10,237 nucleotides of DNA, taken from NCBI GenBank assembly GCA_016933985.1, contig JAFGTU010000144.1, positions 1-10,237 of the forward strand. Direction: 5' to 3'. The stretch is from Sedimentisphaerales bacterium. GTDB lineage: Bacteria > Planctomycetota > Phycisphaerae > Sedimentisphaerales > Anaerobacaceae. The notes beneath the pieces are model-generated. The model ran no database searches. It was not told where the DNA came from and saw only the letters and a list, made by a program, of their open reading frames with translations. The position numbers were made by a program, and so were the translations under genes. Position 1 is the first letter of the stretch. Each line of letters starts with the position of its first letter. Shown in pieces: positions 1 through 6,895 of the stretch.

Positions 1-948
1 CACGGAAGCGGAACGGTCTATTTCGACGACATCAGGCTCTATACACCCGTATGCCGTCCTGCTCGTCATTCAGAAGAAATGGCCAGGCTCGACTTCGCGC
101 CTCTTGGCGCCCCGGACTGCCTCGTAAACTACGAAGAGATTAACGTCATGGCCGATAACTGGCTCGAGCAGGAATACAGCGGACTCGCAGATGCTCAATT
201 GATGAACTTCGCAAACGACGATTCGCAGTGGGTGACGGGTACGTTAAACAATGCAATCGACCTCGACGGCGATGACGATTACGTTGTGGCCGAATATGCT
301 CACATACCCACAAGCGCATTTACCTTGTCAATGTGGATAAATCCTGATTCCGACATGAATTCGACCAGCTCCAGAGATGATTTAGTGTACTGGCAGAGTC
401 GCGCTCGACCTCATCTCACCTTTAACAAGGCGGGAACCGGAGAAATCGGCTTCTGGCCCAATGTTGGCGGAGACTTCGACGGTCCTCTTTCCACCACTGT
501 CTCGTGGAACGCCGGAACATGGTATCACATCGCAGCTACTTTTGATGGAACCAATTGCATGATATACGTCAATGGAACGCTCGAAGGCATGGTCGCAGTT
601 CCAACTCCGGGACCGCATGAAGCGGCCTCGGGCCCGCGAATCGGCACCAACAATGCAAATAATGCCAACTTCGACGGTCAGATTGACGACTTCAGGATCT
701 ATGACTACGCGTTATCGGCTGGCGATGTTGCTATGCTTGCAGGCAAGGGTGAGCCGATAACAGGTCCGCTCTTCTGGTACAAGTTCGACGAGACAACCGG
801 CGATATTGCAAAGGAGTCCGTCGAGACGCAAGTCAACGCACCACTGCCGCAACCATTGGTTGACACGTTCGACGATGGGACGATCAACTTTAAGGATTAC
901 GCTGAATTGTTGAACAACTGGCTTGTCGAAGTGAAGTATCCGCAGTAA
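1..948 (+). CDS. LamG domain protein with dockerin-like motifs, 5'-truncated
   Basis: The reading frame is open from the first base, so the gene starts outside the window; 315 residues are visible and the stop is TAA. The ATG at position 79 is internal and is probably not the start. Visible residues 3-14 (GSGTVYFDDIRL) look like the end of a carbohydrate-binding-like module. A dockerin-like half motif (CLVNYEEINVMADNWL) follows at about residues 40-55. A LamG/concanavalin A-like domain spans about residues 82-248 (LDGDDDYV, FTLSMWI, GTWYHIAATFDG, GQIDDFRIYDYALS). Next comes 'WYKFDETTGDIA', which resembles the usual lead-in to a second LamG domain, but no second domain follows. The C-terminus has another dockerin-like half motif (DGTINFKDYAELLNNWL). 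The family is typically secreted and binds carbohydrate or proteins. The ligand, and whether the missing N-terminus carries an enzyme domain, cannot be seen. Confidence 0.85.
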   Translation, partial: HGSGTVYFDDIRLYTPVCRPARHSEEMARLDFAPLGAPDCLVNYEEINVMADNWLEQEYSGLADAQLMNFANDDSQWVTGTLNNAIDLDGDDDYVVAEYAHIPTSAFTLSMWINPDSDMNSTSSRDDLVYWQSRARPHLTFNKAGTGEIGFWPNVGGDFDGPLSTTVSWNAGTWYHIAATFDGTNCMIYVNGTLEGMVAVPTPGPHEAASGPRIGTNNANNANFDGQIDDFRIYDYALSAGDVAMLAGKGEPITGPLFWYKFDETTGDIAKESVETQVNAPLPQPLVDTFDDGTINFKDYAELLNNWLVEVKYPQ

Positions 949-1007
949 CAAACCGTGTAAGGTTAACTCGTTTTTGGCCTTGCGTGGAAATGAGCTTAGA
1001 ATTCGAT

Positions 1008-1052
1008 GAATTTCGAGGCCTGTGCCCGTCTGGTGCAGGCCTCGATTCTTTT
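1008..1052 (+). terminator. Rho-independent terminator after the LamG gene
   Basis: A perfect 9-bp GC-rich stem pairs CGAGGCCTG (1014-1022) with CAGGCCTCG (1036-1044). The stem can extend inward through two wobble and two G-C pairs. It can extend outward through T1013-A1045 and, past a 2-base bulge, GAA (1008-1010) with TTC (1046-1048). A T run follows at 1049-1052. On the - strand no T run follows the hairpin, so it should act mainly for the LamG gene, although it also lies just past the stop of the convergent platform gene. Confidence 0.75.
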
Positions 1053-1059
1053 GGCCCGC

Positions 1060-2316
1060 TTAATGAGCGATAACGCTCGATATCTTAAATACAGGCAAAA
1101 GAAGCGCTATCGCAATCGTGCCGATTATGCCGCCAAGAACGGTGATCATCAGAGGCTCAATAAGAGCCATGACGTTCTTGATTGAGGCCTCGAGTTTCTT
1201 CTCGTAAAACACCGAGACCTTGTCACAGACCTGCCCCAGCTTGCCGCTTTTTTCGCCGGCACGCAACATCTGGATGATCCCAGGCGAGATCAGATCGCTG
1301 CCCGGTGAGATCGATATGGACTCTGAGAGCTGGTAGCCGTCTTGTATCTTGCCATCGACCGAGCCCCAAAGCCGCTGGAAATAGTAATTATCGCATGAGT
1401 CCTGTATCACTTCTATGGAATCGAGAAGGCGAACGCCCGTATTGACCATCGTCGCCATAATTCGCATGCTTCGAGTCACGACCATATCGACAAACATAGT
1501 TCCAACCACCGGCGTGTGGATCTTGATATAGTCAACAACCTGCCGCCCCGAAGAGGTCCGAGCCCAGTAATAAAACGCCGTCCCAAGCACAATCAGCCCC
1601 GTAACGATCCCTGTCATAGCCTGGAAGTTGCCCAATATGCCGCTAAAGCCCACAAGTATTTGCGTAAGCTTTGGCAACGCCGCCCCCTTGGCCTCGTAGA
1701 TCTTCATAAACCGCGGCAGGACAAAGAACATCAGCGTGCCCGTTGCAGCCACCGCCATCAGCGCCATTATGAAAGGATAAGTCAGGGCGCCTTTGATCCT
1801 CTTGCGGGTCTCAGATTCAAAGTTGAGATAACCGCTCAGAACGTTGAGCATCTCGGACATCCTGCCCGAGGCCTCCGACGCCTTGACCATGCTAATAAAC
1901 ATCGGATTGAAGATTCTCGGATGCTCACCCAGCGCCTTCGAGAAAGACTCCCCGTTCTTGACCGAGTCGGCCAGACTCAAGATAATCGCCTTGAATCCTT
2001 CGCGGTCGGCCTGTTCGCCTATGGCATCGAGGGCGTCGCTTAGCACCACTCCGCTATCGAGCATGACCGATAGTTGTGTAGCAAAGAGTATCAGCTCGGC
2101 CGACTTGACCTTCACGCTGCCAAGACGCACCGGCTGGGATGATCGCAACGAGCCCGACTCCAAAAACTGACCCTGAGCTCGCGAGCCTGACTCGCCGCCC
2201 CTGACCGACTGTGGGATACCCTCTGCACGCTCTCGGCGTGACCCGGCGAGAACAGAGTTATTAATCGCATCGGCGACGCCCAACTGCTCGCTCGTTTTTG
2301 TTGCTGACTGACCCAT
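1060..2316 (-). CDS. gspF: Type II secretion / type IV pilus inner-membrane platform protein (GspF/PilC family)
   Basis: This 418-residue inner-membrane protein is the cytoplasmic-membrane platform on which the GspE/PilB ATPase is thought to act during pseudopilus or pilus assembly. Two T2SSF domains are visible. The first spans about residues 72-195 (LILFATQLSVMLDSGVVLSDAL, then KASEASGRMSEML and KGALTYP). The second spans about 275-400 (TRSMRIMATMVNTGVRLLDS, LRAGEKSGKLGQ, IEPLMITVLGGIIG). Likely membrane segments lie near residues 182-203, 231-252 and 384-410. The first 65 residues are a polar Ser/Gly/Arg-rich tail without recognisable domain. The ATG start has an AGGA ribosome site (2326-2329) nine bases upstream. 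The gene is last in the - strand run, 102 bases after the ATPase gene, and converges with the LamG gene. Family assignment is firm; pilus versus secretion use is not settled by sequence. Confidence 0.93.
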   Translation of the reverse strand: MGQSATKTSEQLGVADAINNSVLAGSRRERAEGIPQSVRGGESGSRAQGQFLESGSLRSSQPVRLGSVKVKSAELILFATQLSVMLDSGVVLSDALDAIGEQADREGFKAIILSLADSVKNGESFSKALGEHPRIFNPMFISMVKASEASGRMSEMLNVLSGYLNFESETRKRIKGALTYPFIMALMAVAATGTLMFFVLPRFMKIYEAKGAALPKLTQILVGFSGILGNFQAMTGIVTGLIVLGTAFYYWARTSSGRQVVDYIKIHTPVVGTMFVDMVVTRSMRIMATMVNTGVRLLDSIEVIQDSCDNYYFQRLWGSVDGKIQDGYQLSESISISPGSDLISPGIIQMLRAGEKSGKLGQVCDKVSVFYEKKLEASIKNVMALIEPLMITVLGGIIGTIAIALLLPVFKISSVIAH

Positions 2317-2333
2317 TTGCTCACATCCTAACG

Positions 2334-2399
2334 AAGTGCCTAACCTAATTAAGGTTCAACGCGCTCGATTCCTTAAGCTTTAGCTCACTCTTGGCACTT
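2334..2399 (-). promoter_or_regulatory. Nested inverted repeats in the leader before the platform gene
   Basis: The 102-base gap between the ATPase stop and the platform start contains AAGTGCC (2334-2340) and its reverse complement GGCACTT (2393-2399). Inside this pair is a second inverted repeat, AACCT (2342-2346) with AGGTT (2352-2356) around an AATTA loop. The arm nearest the gene ends just upstream of the AGGA ribosome site. There is no T run after it, so it does not look like an intrinsic terminator. It could be an mRNA structure or an operator; the function is unknown and chance pairing is possible. Confidence 0.25.
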
Positions 2400-2418
2400 T
2401 AGTTCAATCCTGACTATT

Positions 2419-4137
2419 CTACTCTTCGGCCTGAGTCGTTCTCAGCACTTCCTCGACCGAGACAATCCCGGCTTTGACCTTCTCAATACCGTCGGCCTGT
2501 AGAGGAATCATCCCGTTCTTCAGGGCCGCATTTCTGAGCTTCTTAAGCCCCACTCGCTCACTGATCATCTCCATAATTTCTTCATTGGGCACAAATAACT
2601 CATGAATCGCGATGCGGCCCGCGGAGCCGGTGTTCCGGCACTTTTTGCAGCCGACGCCACGGAAGAACTTCACCGACTCGCCCCCCGCACCTTCCACAAT
2701 CTTCCTGATACTCGACGAAGGCTCATATTCGCTCTTGCAATTCGAGCATATCTTGCGAACGAGCCGCTGAGCGAGAACCGCTATCAGAGAAGCGCTGACA
2801 AGATAAGGCGCCACCCCCAAATCCAGCAAACGAGTAACCGCTCCGGGAGCGTCATTCGTATGCAGGGTTGACAACACCAGGTGTCCGGTCAGAGCCGCCT
2901 GGACCGCAATATTAGCCGTCGCTTCATCACGAATCTCGCCGACCATTATTATATCCGGGTCCTGCCTCAACAGGCTGCGCAAAGCCGTTGAGAACTCAAA
3001 CCCCGCCTTTTGGTTCACCTGAAACTGATTTATGCCGGCCATATTGCACTCGACAGGGTCTTCCACCGTGCAAATATTAACTTCCTCGCTGTTCAACTCG
3101 GCAAGCGCCGCGTAAAGAGTCGTATTCTTGCCGGAACCCGTCGGCCCCGTAACCAGAACAATGCCGTTCGGAGCTTGTATCACTTTCCTGAACAGTTGAA
3201 GATTCTCGTATGTAAAACCCAGTGACTCGAAATTGAACAGCACTTTGTGCGGATCAATCACTCTGATAACAACCTTCTCACCAAAGCTGCCCGGCATAAT
3301 GGACACACGCAAGTCTATGGGCCTGCCCTCAACCATGACGTGAATGCCTCCGTCCTGTGGCAAACGCCTCTGGGCGATATCGAGCTCCGCCATAATCTTG
3401 ACGCGGGAAACGATTGCAGGGTGCATCTGGAACGGCGGACGTATCTTCTCATACATCTTTCCATCAACCCTGTATCGAACACGCAGTTTCTTGTCGTCAG
3501 GCTCTATGTGAATATCGCTGGCGTTCTCCCTAACCGCGTTGTAAAGCAGGTAATTAACAAGCTTGACAACGGGCGACTGTCCCGCAATCTCCGCAAGGTT
3601 GCTTATGTCCTGGGTTATATTCTCTATCAGCGTGAAATCTTCCAGCCCCTCATCGTCGATGATATCGTCGATAACAAAGACGTTCGCCGCCGGAAGATAA
3701 GTTTGCAGTGTCGCCTTGATATCTTTCGCCGTAGCGCAGACCACCTGCACTTTGCACCCGCTTATCCGTTCAATCTCATCCATCAGGAAAACGTTCGTCG
3801 GCTCATTCACCGCAACCGTAAGAACGTCATAAACCTTAAACAGGGGCAGGACAATATGCTCCTCAAGGAAATCGCGAGGCAGAATTTCAATCGCCTTGAC
3901 ATCGCATATTTTCGGGCCGACCTGTGCGTAAGGAACGCCGTAGACCTCCGCCAGAGCAGAGGCTATCTGGTTCTCCGTGCAGTAGTTCATCTCCACCAGA
4001 AGCTCACCCAGCAGCTTGCGATGGCCTTTGTCCTGCTGCTCGGCCAATGCCTTATCAATCTGCTCGGCGCTCACAATGCCGCGTGCGAGCAGCAGTTGGC
4101 CAAGCTGCATCTTGTTTTCTGTAGCAATCTGGCTCAT
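2419..4137 (-). CDS. gspE: GspE/PilB-type assembly ATPase with MshEN-like N-terminus
   Basis: This is a hexameric cytoplasmic ATPase that drives pilus or pseudopilus assembly. From the ATG at 4137 it has 572 residues. Residues 10-70 hold two MshEN-like repeats (QLGQLLLARGIVSAEQ and LLGELLVEMNYCTENQ), the fold that binds c-di-GMP in some relatives. The ATPase core follows: SDIHIEP (about 207-213), Walker A GPTGSGKN (331-338), the Asp box TVEDPVE, Walker B with DPDIIMVGEIRD, the His box TLHTND, and four zinc-type cysteines (CSNC at 464-467, CKKC at 497-500). Walker A has Asn where Ser/Thr is expected. A GTG at 4251 overlaps the STAS stop (TAGTG) and would add 38 residues, but these look non-coding: they are rich in Arg/Pro/Gly, span a GC-rich hairpin, and match no family N-terminus. 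I prefer 4137, with GGGA eight bases upstream. The platform gene follows. Confidence 0.93.
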   Translation of the reverse strand: MSQIATENKMQLGQLLLARGIVSAEQIDKALAEQQDKGHRKLLGELLVEMNYCTENQIASALAEVYGVPYAQVGPKICDVKAIEILPRDFLEEHIVLPLFKVYDVLTVAVNEPTNVFLMDEIERISGCKVQVVCATAKDIKATLQTYLPAANVFVIDDIIDDEGLEDFTLIENITQDISNLAEIAGQSPVVKLVNYLLYNAVRENASDIHIEPDDKKLRVRYRVDGKMYEKIRPPFQMHPAIVSRVKIMAELDIAQRRLPQDGGIHVMVEGRPIDLRVSIMPGSFGEKVVIRVIDPHKVLFNFESLGFTYENLQLFRKVIQAPNGIVLVTGPTGSGKNTTLYAALAELNSEEVNICTVEDPVECNMAGINQFQVNQKAGFEFSTALRSLLRQDPDIIMVGEIRDEATANIAVQAALTGHLVLSTLHTNDAPGAVTRLLDLGVAPYLVSASLIAVLAQRLVRKICSNCKSEYEPSSSIRKIVEGAGGESVKFFRGVGCKKCRNTGSAGRIAIHELFVPNEEIMEMISERVGLKKLRNAALKNGMIPLQADGIEKVKAGIVSVEEVLRTTQAEE

Positions 4138-4203
4138 GCCTCGTATCCCGTCGCTCGGCTCATGTCTCCTGTCCAGTCGCCTGTCTCTGGTATATTTCGC
4201 TGG

Positions 4204-4236
4204 GCCGCCGCCGACACTTGCCCTTGGGGCGGCGGC
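4204..4236 (-). repeat. GC-rich hairpin between the STAS and ATPase genes
   Basis: GCCGCCGCC (4204-4212) is the exact reverse complement of GGCGGCGGC (4228-4236), separated by 15 bases. No T run follows, so it is not a typical intrinsic terminator. If the ATPase starts at 4137 the hairpin lies in a 113-base intergenic leader and could affect mRNA stability or the relative expression of the motor genes. If the GTG at 4251 is used, it would fall inside coding sequence. Confidence 0.5.
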
Positions 4237-4250
4237 GTCCCTGTACGGCA

Positions 4251-4586
4251 CTACGCAAAACTCTTAACCGCCTTGGCAAGCTCGGCATAGTGATCGAATT
4301 CACCATCGAGCCGGGTGATTTCCAGCACCTTCAGGCAGTTCTCATCCAAACCTGCAAGCCGAAGCTCGCATCGGCTCTCGTTGCAGTAATCCCGCGCCCA
4401 TAACAACTGCTCCAGGCCCTGGCTGTCGATAAAACCAACGCCGCTCATATCAAGCACTACGCCGGTCTTCTGCCTGCCGATGATCTCAGTGATCGTGCTG
4501 CGAAACAACTCACGGGCGTCCCCGTCCAACTCGCCCTGCAGCTCTACAACCGTGACATCGTTATAGTCTTGTGTATTGACTTTCAT
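4251..4586 (-). CDS. STAS domain protein (anti-sigma factor antagonist type)
   Basis: This is a 111-residue single-domain STAS protein of the SpoIIAA/RsbV type, a length typical for the family. The N-terminal strand pattern (VTVVELQGELDGDAREL) and the phosphorylation loop MSGVGFIDSQGLEQLLW are clear. Ser55, after Asp54, is at the position phosphorylated by the partner kinase in characterised members. In the classic scheme the unphosphorylated protein binds an RsbW/SpoIIAB-type anti-sigma factor, but no such kinase, PP2C phosphatase or sigma factor gene is in the window. Its partner may be elsewhere, or it may be a scaffold for the neighbouring signalling proteins. Its ATG overlaps the HD-GYP stop by four bases (ATGA), which suggests translational coupling; its own ribosome site is weak. 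The family call is firm and the partner is unknown. Confidence 0.9.
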   Translation of the reverse strand: MKVNTQDYNDVTVVELQGELDGDARELFRSTITEIIGRQKTGVVLDMSGVGFIDSQGLEQLLWARDYCNESRCELRLAGLDENCLKVLEITRLDGEFDHYAELAKAVKSFA

Positions 4587-6415
4587 CGAATCAACGTTCC
4601 AACAGCCGTGGCGCCATAATCGGCAAAATCTTCATTCTCATAAGGCCCTGAAACGCCCGGACCACCCTGCATAATCTCCCAAAGCCTGTAAACATCGCTT
4701 TTCAAAAACACCCCCCCGACCTTCTCGTCAAACTGAGTGCCCAATCCCCTTTCAATTTCCCCAAGAGCCTGTTCAACGGTCATTGCGTCCCGGTAAATGC
4801 GCTTCGAGGTCATTGCGTCGAAGCTGTCGGCCAGACCAATAATCTTGCCTATCAGCGGAAATTGCTCCCCTGCCAGACCGTTGGGATAACCCCGGCCGTC
4901 AATCCGCTCGTGATGACACAAAACCCCGGGAACAATATCACGCATCTGCTTTATTTCACGCAAGATGCCTGCTCCTATGGAAGGATGCTTCTTGATACAG
5001 TCGAATTCCTCGTCCGTCAGCCTGCCCCTCTTGCGAAGCACCGATTCATCAACGCCAATCTTGCCTATATCATGCAGCAAACCCGCCAGGTAAATCCTGT
5101 GTATTTGCTCTTCTTCAATCGGCTCGGTCTCGGCGAGCCTCTCGGCAATCCAGCGCGAGATAAACGCCACCCTCTCGGAATGCCCTCTAGTGTACTGATC
5201 TTTGGCGTCGATGCTGCTGGTCAGCGCTTTCAGCGAACCTATGAATAATTCCTTCAAGTCTCCGAATAGTCTGCCGTTCTCTATAAAAACCGCACAACTA
5301 TTGGCTACTGAGTTAAAGAGTTTTACATCGATACTATCAAAGTCCGGCTTGCCGAGTCTGTTTGTCGCGACCATAAGCCCTATCATGCGCATCCCATCCT
5401 TGGTCTTGTCTGCAACACGAGACTCGGCCTTATCCACTTCGCACAAAGGCACGGCCATAATATTCCTTATATTGGCCGGCCAGTCATATTTGAAAGGACT
5501 GTCAACCTCGCTATCCAATAGAGCCTCGCGCCCGCAGCTGATTTCTTCGACTAATCGGCTGTGCAGAATAGCCGCCCTTTCCTCCCCTATATCGATCAAT
5601 CCCCACCCGGCAGCAACCGTCAACTGATGTCCGTCTTCAGCCTTCTTCTCAAGCAGTATTGCTATGCCCTCAACCGGAATAACCTCCGTAAGACTGTCAC
5701 AAGCCATTTGAAGGAAGTTCGCGTCGCGCTCCGTCACCCTCATATTCGTGCTCAGCCTGTGAAGCAGCACGAGCTCTTCATAAGTCTGAGCAAGCTCCGT
5801 GCCCACCATCTCAATCTGCTCATCCGCTCGCGTGGAAGCCTGGAAGTTCTCTACAAGAAGCCTTAGCATTTCCATCCAGTATGAATCGTCGCCCGAACAC
5901 CGAGGCAAGCCCCCAACTTTATGCTCCGGGTTAGGCAAGCAGCCAACTTTATACCGGGGGTTAGGACCCCCAGACCCCACGGGCTGCTGCTGGGGATGAA
6001 CCTGGATGCCTGCGGTTTTGCACACCGCGTCGCCGCCGCCCAAGTCGATCATGACTACGCCGCAGGTTGCCGATATGCCCCCTCTCAAAGCTGCGGCAAG
6101 CACCACGTTCTCATCGCCAAACCGCCACACCGTAATATCGCCATTGCGACTCTCGCCGCTGCTCTGATCAAGGACCCGACGCCCAAACGCAGCCAACTGG
6201 TCGCTACGGCTCTCAAATTCGCCGCCGCAACGCAACAGAACAATCTCCCCACCCGCCCCGCAGACTGCAAAATTCACCCCGAACTTGCCAATCCTTTCAC
6301 CATACTTCCCAAGAGCACGAAGCTGCAAAGGGCCAAGGTTTTTCTTGATCGTATCCAATGTATCATCCTTCAAGCACTTTATGATTGGTCTGCTGCCTTG
6401 TCTTGCCGGGTCCAC
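4583..6415 (-). CDS. GAF plus HD-GYP domain phosphohydrolase (probable c-di-GMP phosphodiesterase)
   Basis: HD-GYP enzymes hydrolyse cyclic-di-GMP in the cytoplasm. The longest frame, from a GTG, is 610 residues. A TTG at 6358 (residue 20) with an AAGGA site seven bases upstream is a likelier start and gives 591 residues. Numbering here is from the GTG. Residues 20-130 are an unrecognised domain. Residues 152-171 are two copies of a 10-residue repeat (NPRYKVGCLP, NPEHKVGGLP). A helical linker (about 180-215) leads into a GAF domain (about 215-380). The HD-GYP domain covers about 390-585 with the metal and signature residues present: H412, H448-D449 (HDIGK), H477, H501-H502-E503, D506-G-R-G-Y-P511 and D530 (GLADSFDAMTS). 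It should therefore be active. It follows a stand-alone receiver gene and overlaps the STAS gene, so it probably shares their regulation. I see no membrane segment. What the GAF domain binds is unknown. Confidence 0.92.
   Translation of the reverse strand: MDPARQGSRPIIKCLKDDTLDTIKKNLGPLQLRALGKYGERIGKFGVNFAVCGAGGEIVLLRCGGEFESRSDQLAAFGRRVLDQSSGESRNGDITVWRFGDENVVLAAALRGGISATCGVVMIDLGGGDAVCKTAGIQVHPQQQPVGSGGPNPRYKVGCLPNPEHKVGGLPRCSGDDSYWMEMLRLLVENFQASTRADEQIEMVGTELAQTYEELVLLHRLSTNMRVTERDANFLQMACDSLTEVIPVEGIAILLEKKAEDGHQLTVAAGWGLIDIGEERAAILHSRLVEEISCGREALLDSEVDSPFKYDWPANIRNIMAVPLCEVDKAESRVADKTKDGMRMIGLMVATNRLGKPDFDSIDVKLFNSVANSCAVFIENGRLFGDLKELFIGSLKALTSSIDAKDQYTRGHSERVAFISRWIAERLAETEPIEEEQIHRIYLAGLLHDIGKIGVDESVLRKRGRLTDEEFDCIKKHPSIGAGILREIKQMRDIVPGVLCHHERIDGRGYPNGLAGEQFPLIGKIIGLADSFDAMTSKRIYRDAMTVEQALGEIERGLGTQFDEKVGGVFLKSDVYRLWEIMQGGPGVSGPYENEDFADYGATAVGTLIR
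5904..5963 (-). repeat. In-frame tandem repeat, two 30-bp units, inside the HD-GYP gene
   Basis: Unit 1 (5904-5933) and unit 2 (5934-5963) match at 24 of 30 positions and abut with no spacer. In the gene frame each encodes ten residues (NPEHKVGGLP and NPRYKVGCLP). Just beyond unit 2 are a GGGGGT/ACCCCC hairpin (5956-5971) and a GACCCC direct repeat (5965-5970, 5973-5978). The stretch lies between the N-terminal region and the helical linker before the GAF domain and looks foreign to both. It may be a dispersed repeat that inserted in frame, or local slippage or duplication. Confidence 0.8.
6366..6370 (-). promoter_or_regulatory. Ribosome binding site favouring a TTG start for the HD-GYP gene
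   Basis: The - strand reads AAGGA at 6370-6366, seven bases before the TTG at 6358-6356, an ideal spacing. The GTG at 6415 has only GGAG about 14 bases upstream, which is too far. The TTG start would remove 19 residues that show no family resemblance and give an N-terminus of MDTIKKNLGPLQLRALGKYG. This supports a 4583-6358 gene, but frame alone cannot exclude the GTG. Confidence 0.55.
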
Positions 6416-6437
6416 ATCCGCACGCCCGGCTCCAATA

Positions 6438-6830
6438 TCAACCCTCGACCACTAACTCCTTCGCATGAATGATATCCTCGATATACCCCAACAGCTCCCT
6501 TGGACTGAACGGCTTGCTCAGACAGGTCGATATCTGCAGTTCCTCCTGCTGCTCTTTGGAAACAGCGAAGCTCCTCGCAGTCAACAGAATCACCGGGATA
6601 TCCCTTGTCTTTTCGTCCTCGCGAAGTTCCTTGACAAGCTCCAGCCCGCTCATCACCGGCATCTGGTAGTCCGTTACGATCACGTCCGGCATCTCTTCCC
6701 GAGCTATCTCAAGCGCCTGCGCTCCGTTGTCCGCCGTTACAACCTCGTAACCGTTGTTACGCAGCTTTATCGCGACAACATGCACGATGTGTATTTCATC
6801 ATCTACCACGAGTATTCGTCTATCTGACAT
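6438..6830 (-). CDS. Single-domain response regulator (CheY-like receiver)
   Basis: This 130-residue protein is a receiver domain and little else. The acidic pair D10-D11 (LVVDDE), the phospho-acceptor D54 (VTDYQMP), T84 (LLTAR) and K106 (LSKPFSP) are all present, so it should accept phosphate, presumably from the kinase encoded just upstream. There is no output domain, so it would act by protein contact. The HD-GYP protein encoded next is a natural candidate, since receiver and HD-GYP are fused in RpfG-type regulators. The ATG start has a strong GGAGG site (6838-6842) seven bases upstream. The gap to the kinase gene is 65 bases, and the next gene starts 22 or 79 bases downstream depending on its start. 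Family call is secure; the partner is inferred from position. Confidence 0.94.
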   Translation of the reverse strand: MSDRRILVVDDEIHIVHVVAIKLRNNGYEVVTADNGAQALEIAREEMPDVIVTDYQMPVMSGLELVKELREDEKTRDIPVILLTARSFAVSKEQQEELQISTCLSKPFSPRELLGYIEDIIHAKELVVEG

Positions 6831-6895
6831 TATCTTGCCTCCACCAACAATTTACTGTTAACAAGCACACAATCCTCCCGCTCTCCCACCATTCC

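Noticed and set aside
1516..2043. + strand reading frame of 175 codons opposite the platform gene
   Set aside because: It is antisense to conserved T2SSF domains, and its translation is low-quality and Arg/His-rich with no family signature.
4138..4251. N-terminal extension of the ATPase from the GTG at 4251
   Set aside because: The extra 38 residues are Arg/Pro/Gly-rich, cover a GC hairpin and precede the family-typical N-terminus, so I kept the ATG at 4137 as start while noting the alternative.
3247..4290. Long + strand reading frame of 347 codons opposite the ATPase gene
   Set aside because: The opposite strand encodes an ATPase with clear motifs; the + strand translation is rich in Arg, His, Leu and Asn with no domain, as expected of an antisense shadow.
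5904..5963. Possible CRISPR-like or mini-array repeat
   Set aside because: There are only two units, they abut without spacers and stay in frame in a coding gene, and no cas genes are present.
5921..6472. + strand reading frame of 183 codons opposite the HD-GYP N-terminus
   Set aside because: It spans the receiver/HD-GYP junction antisense and shows no recognisable domain or ribosome site.
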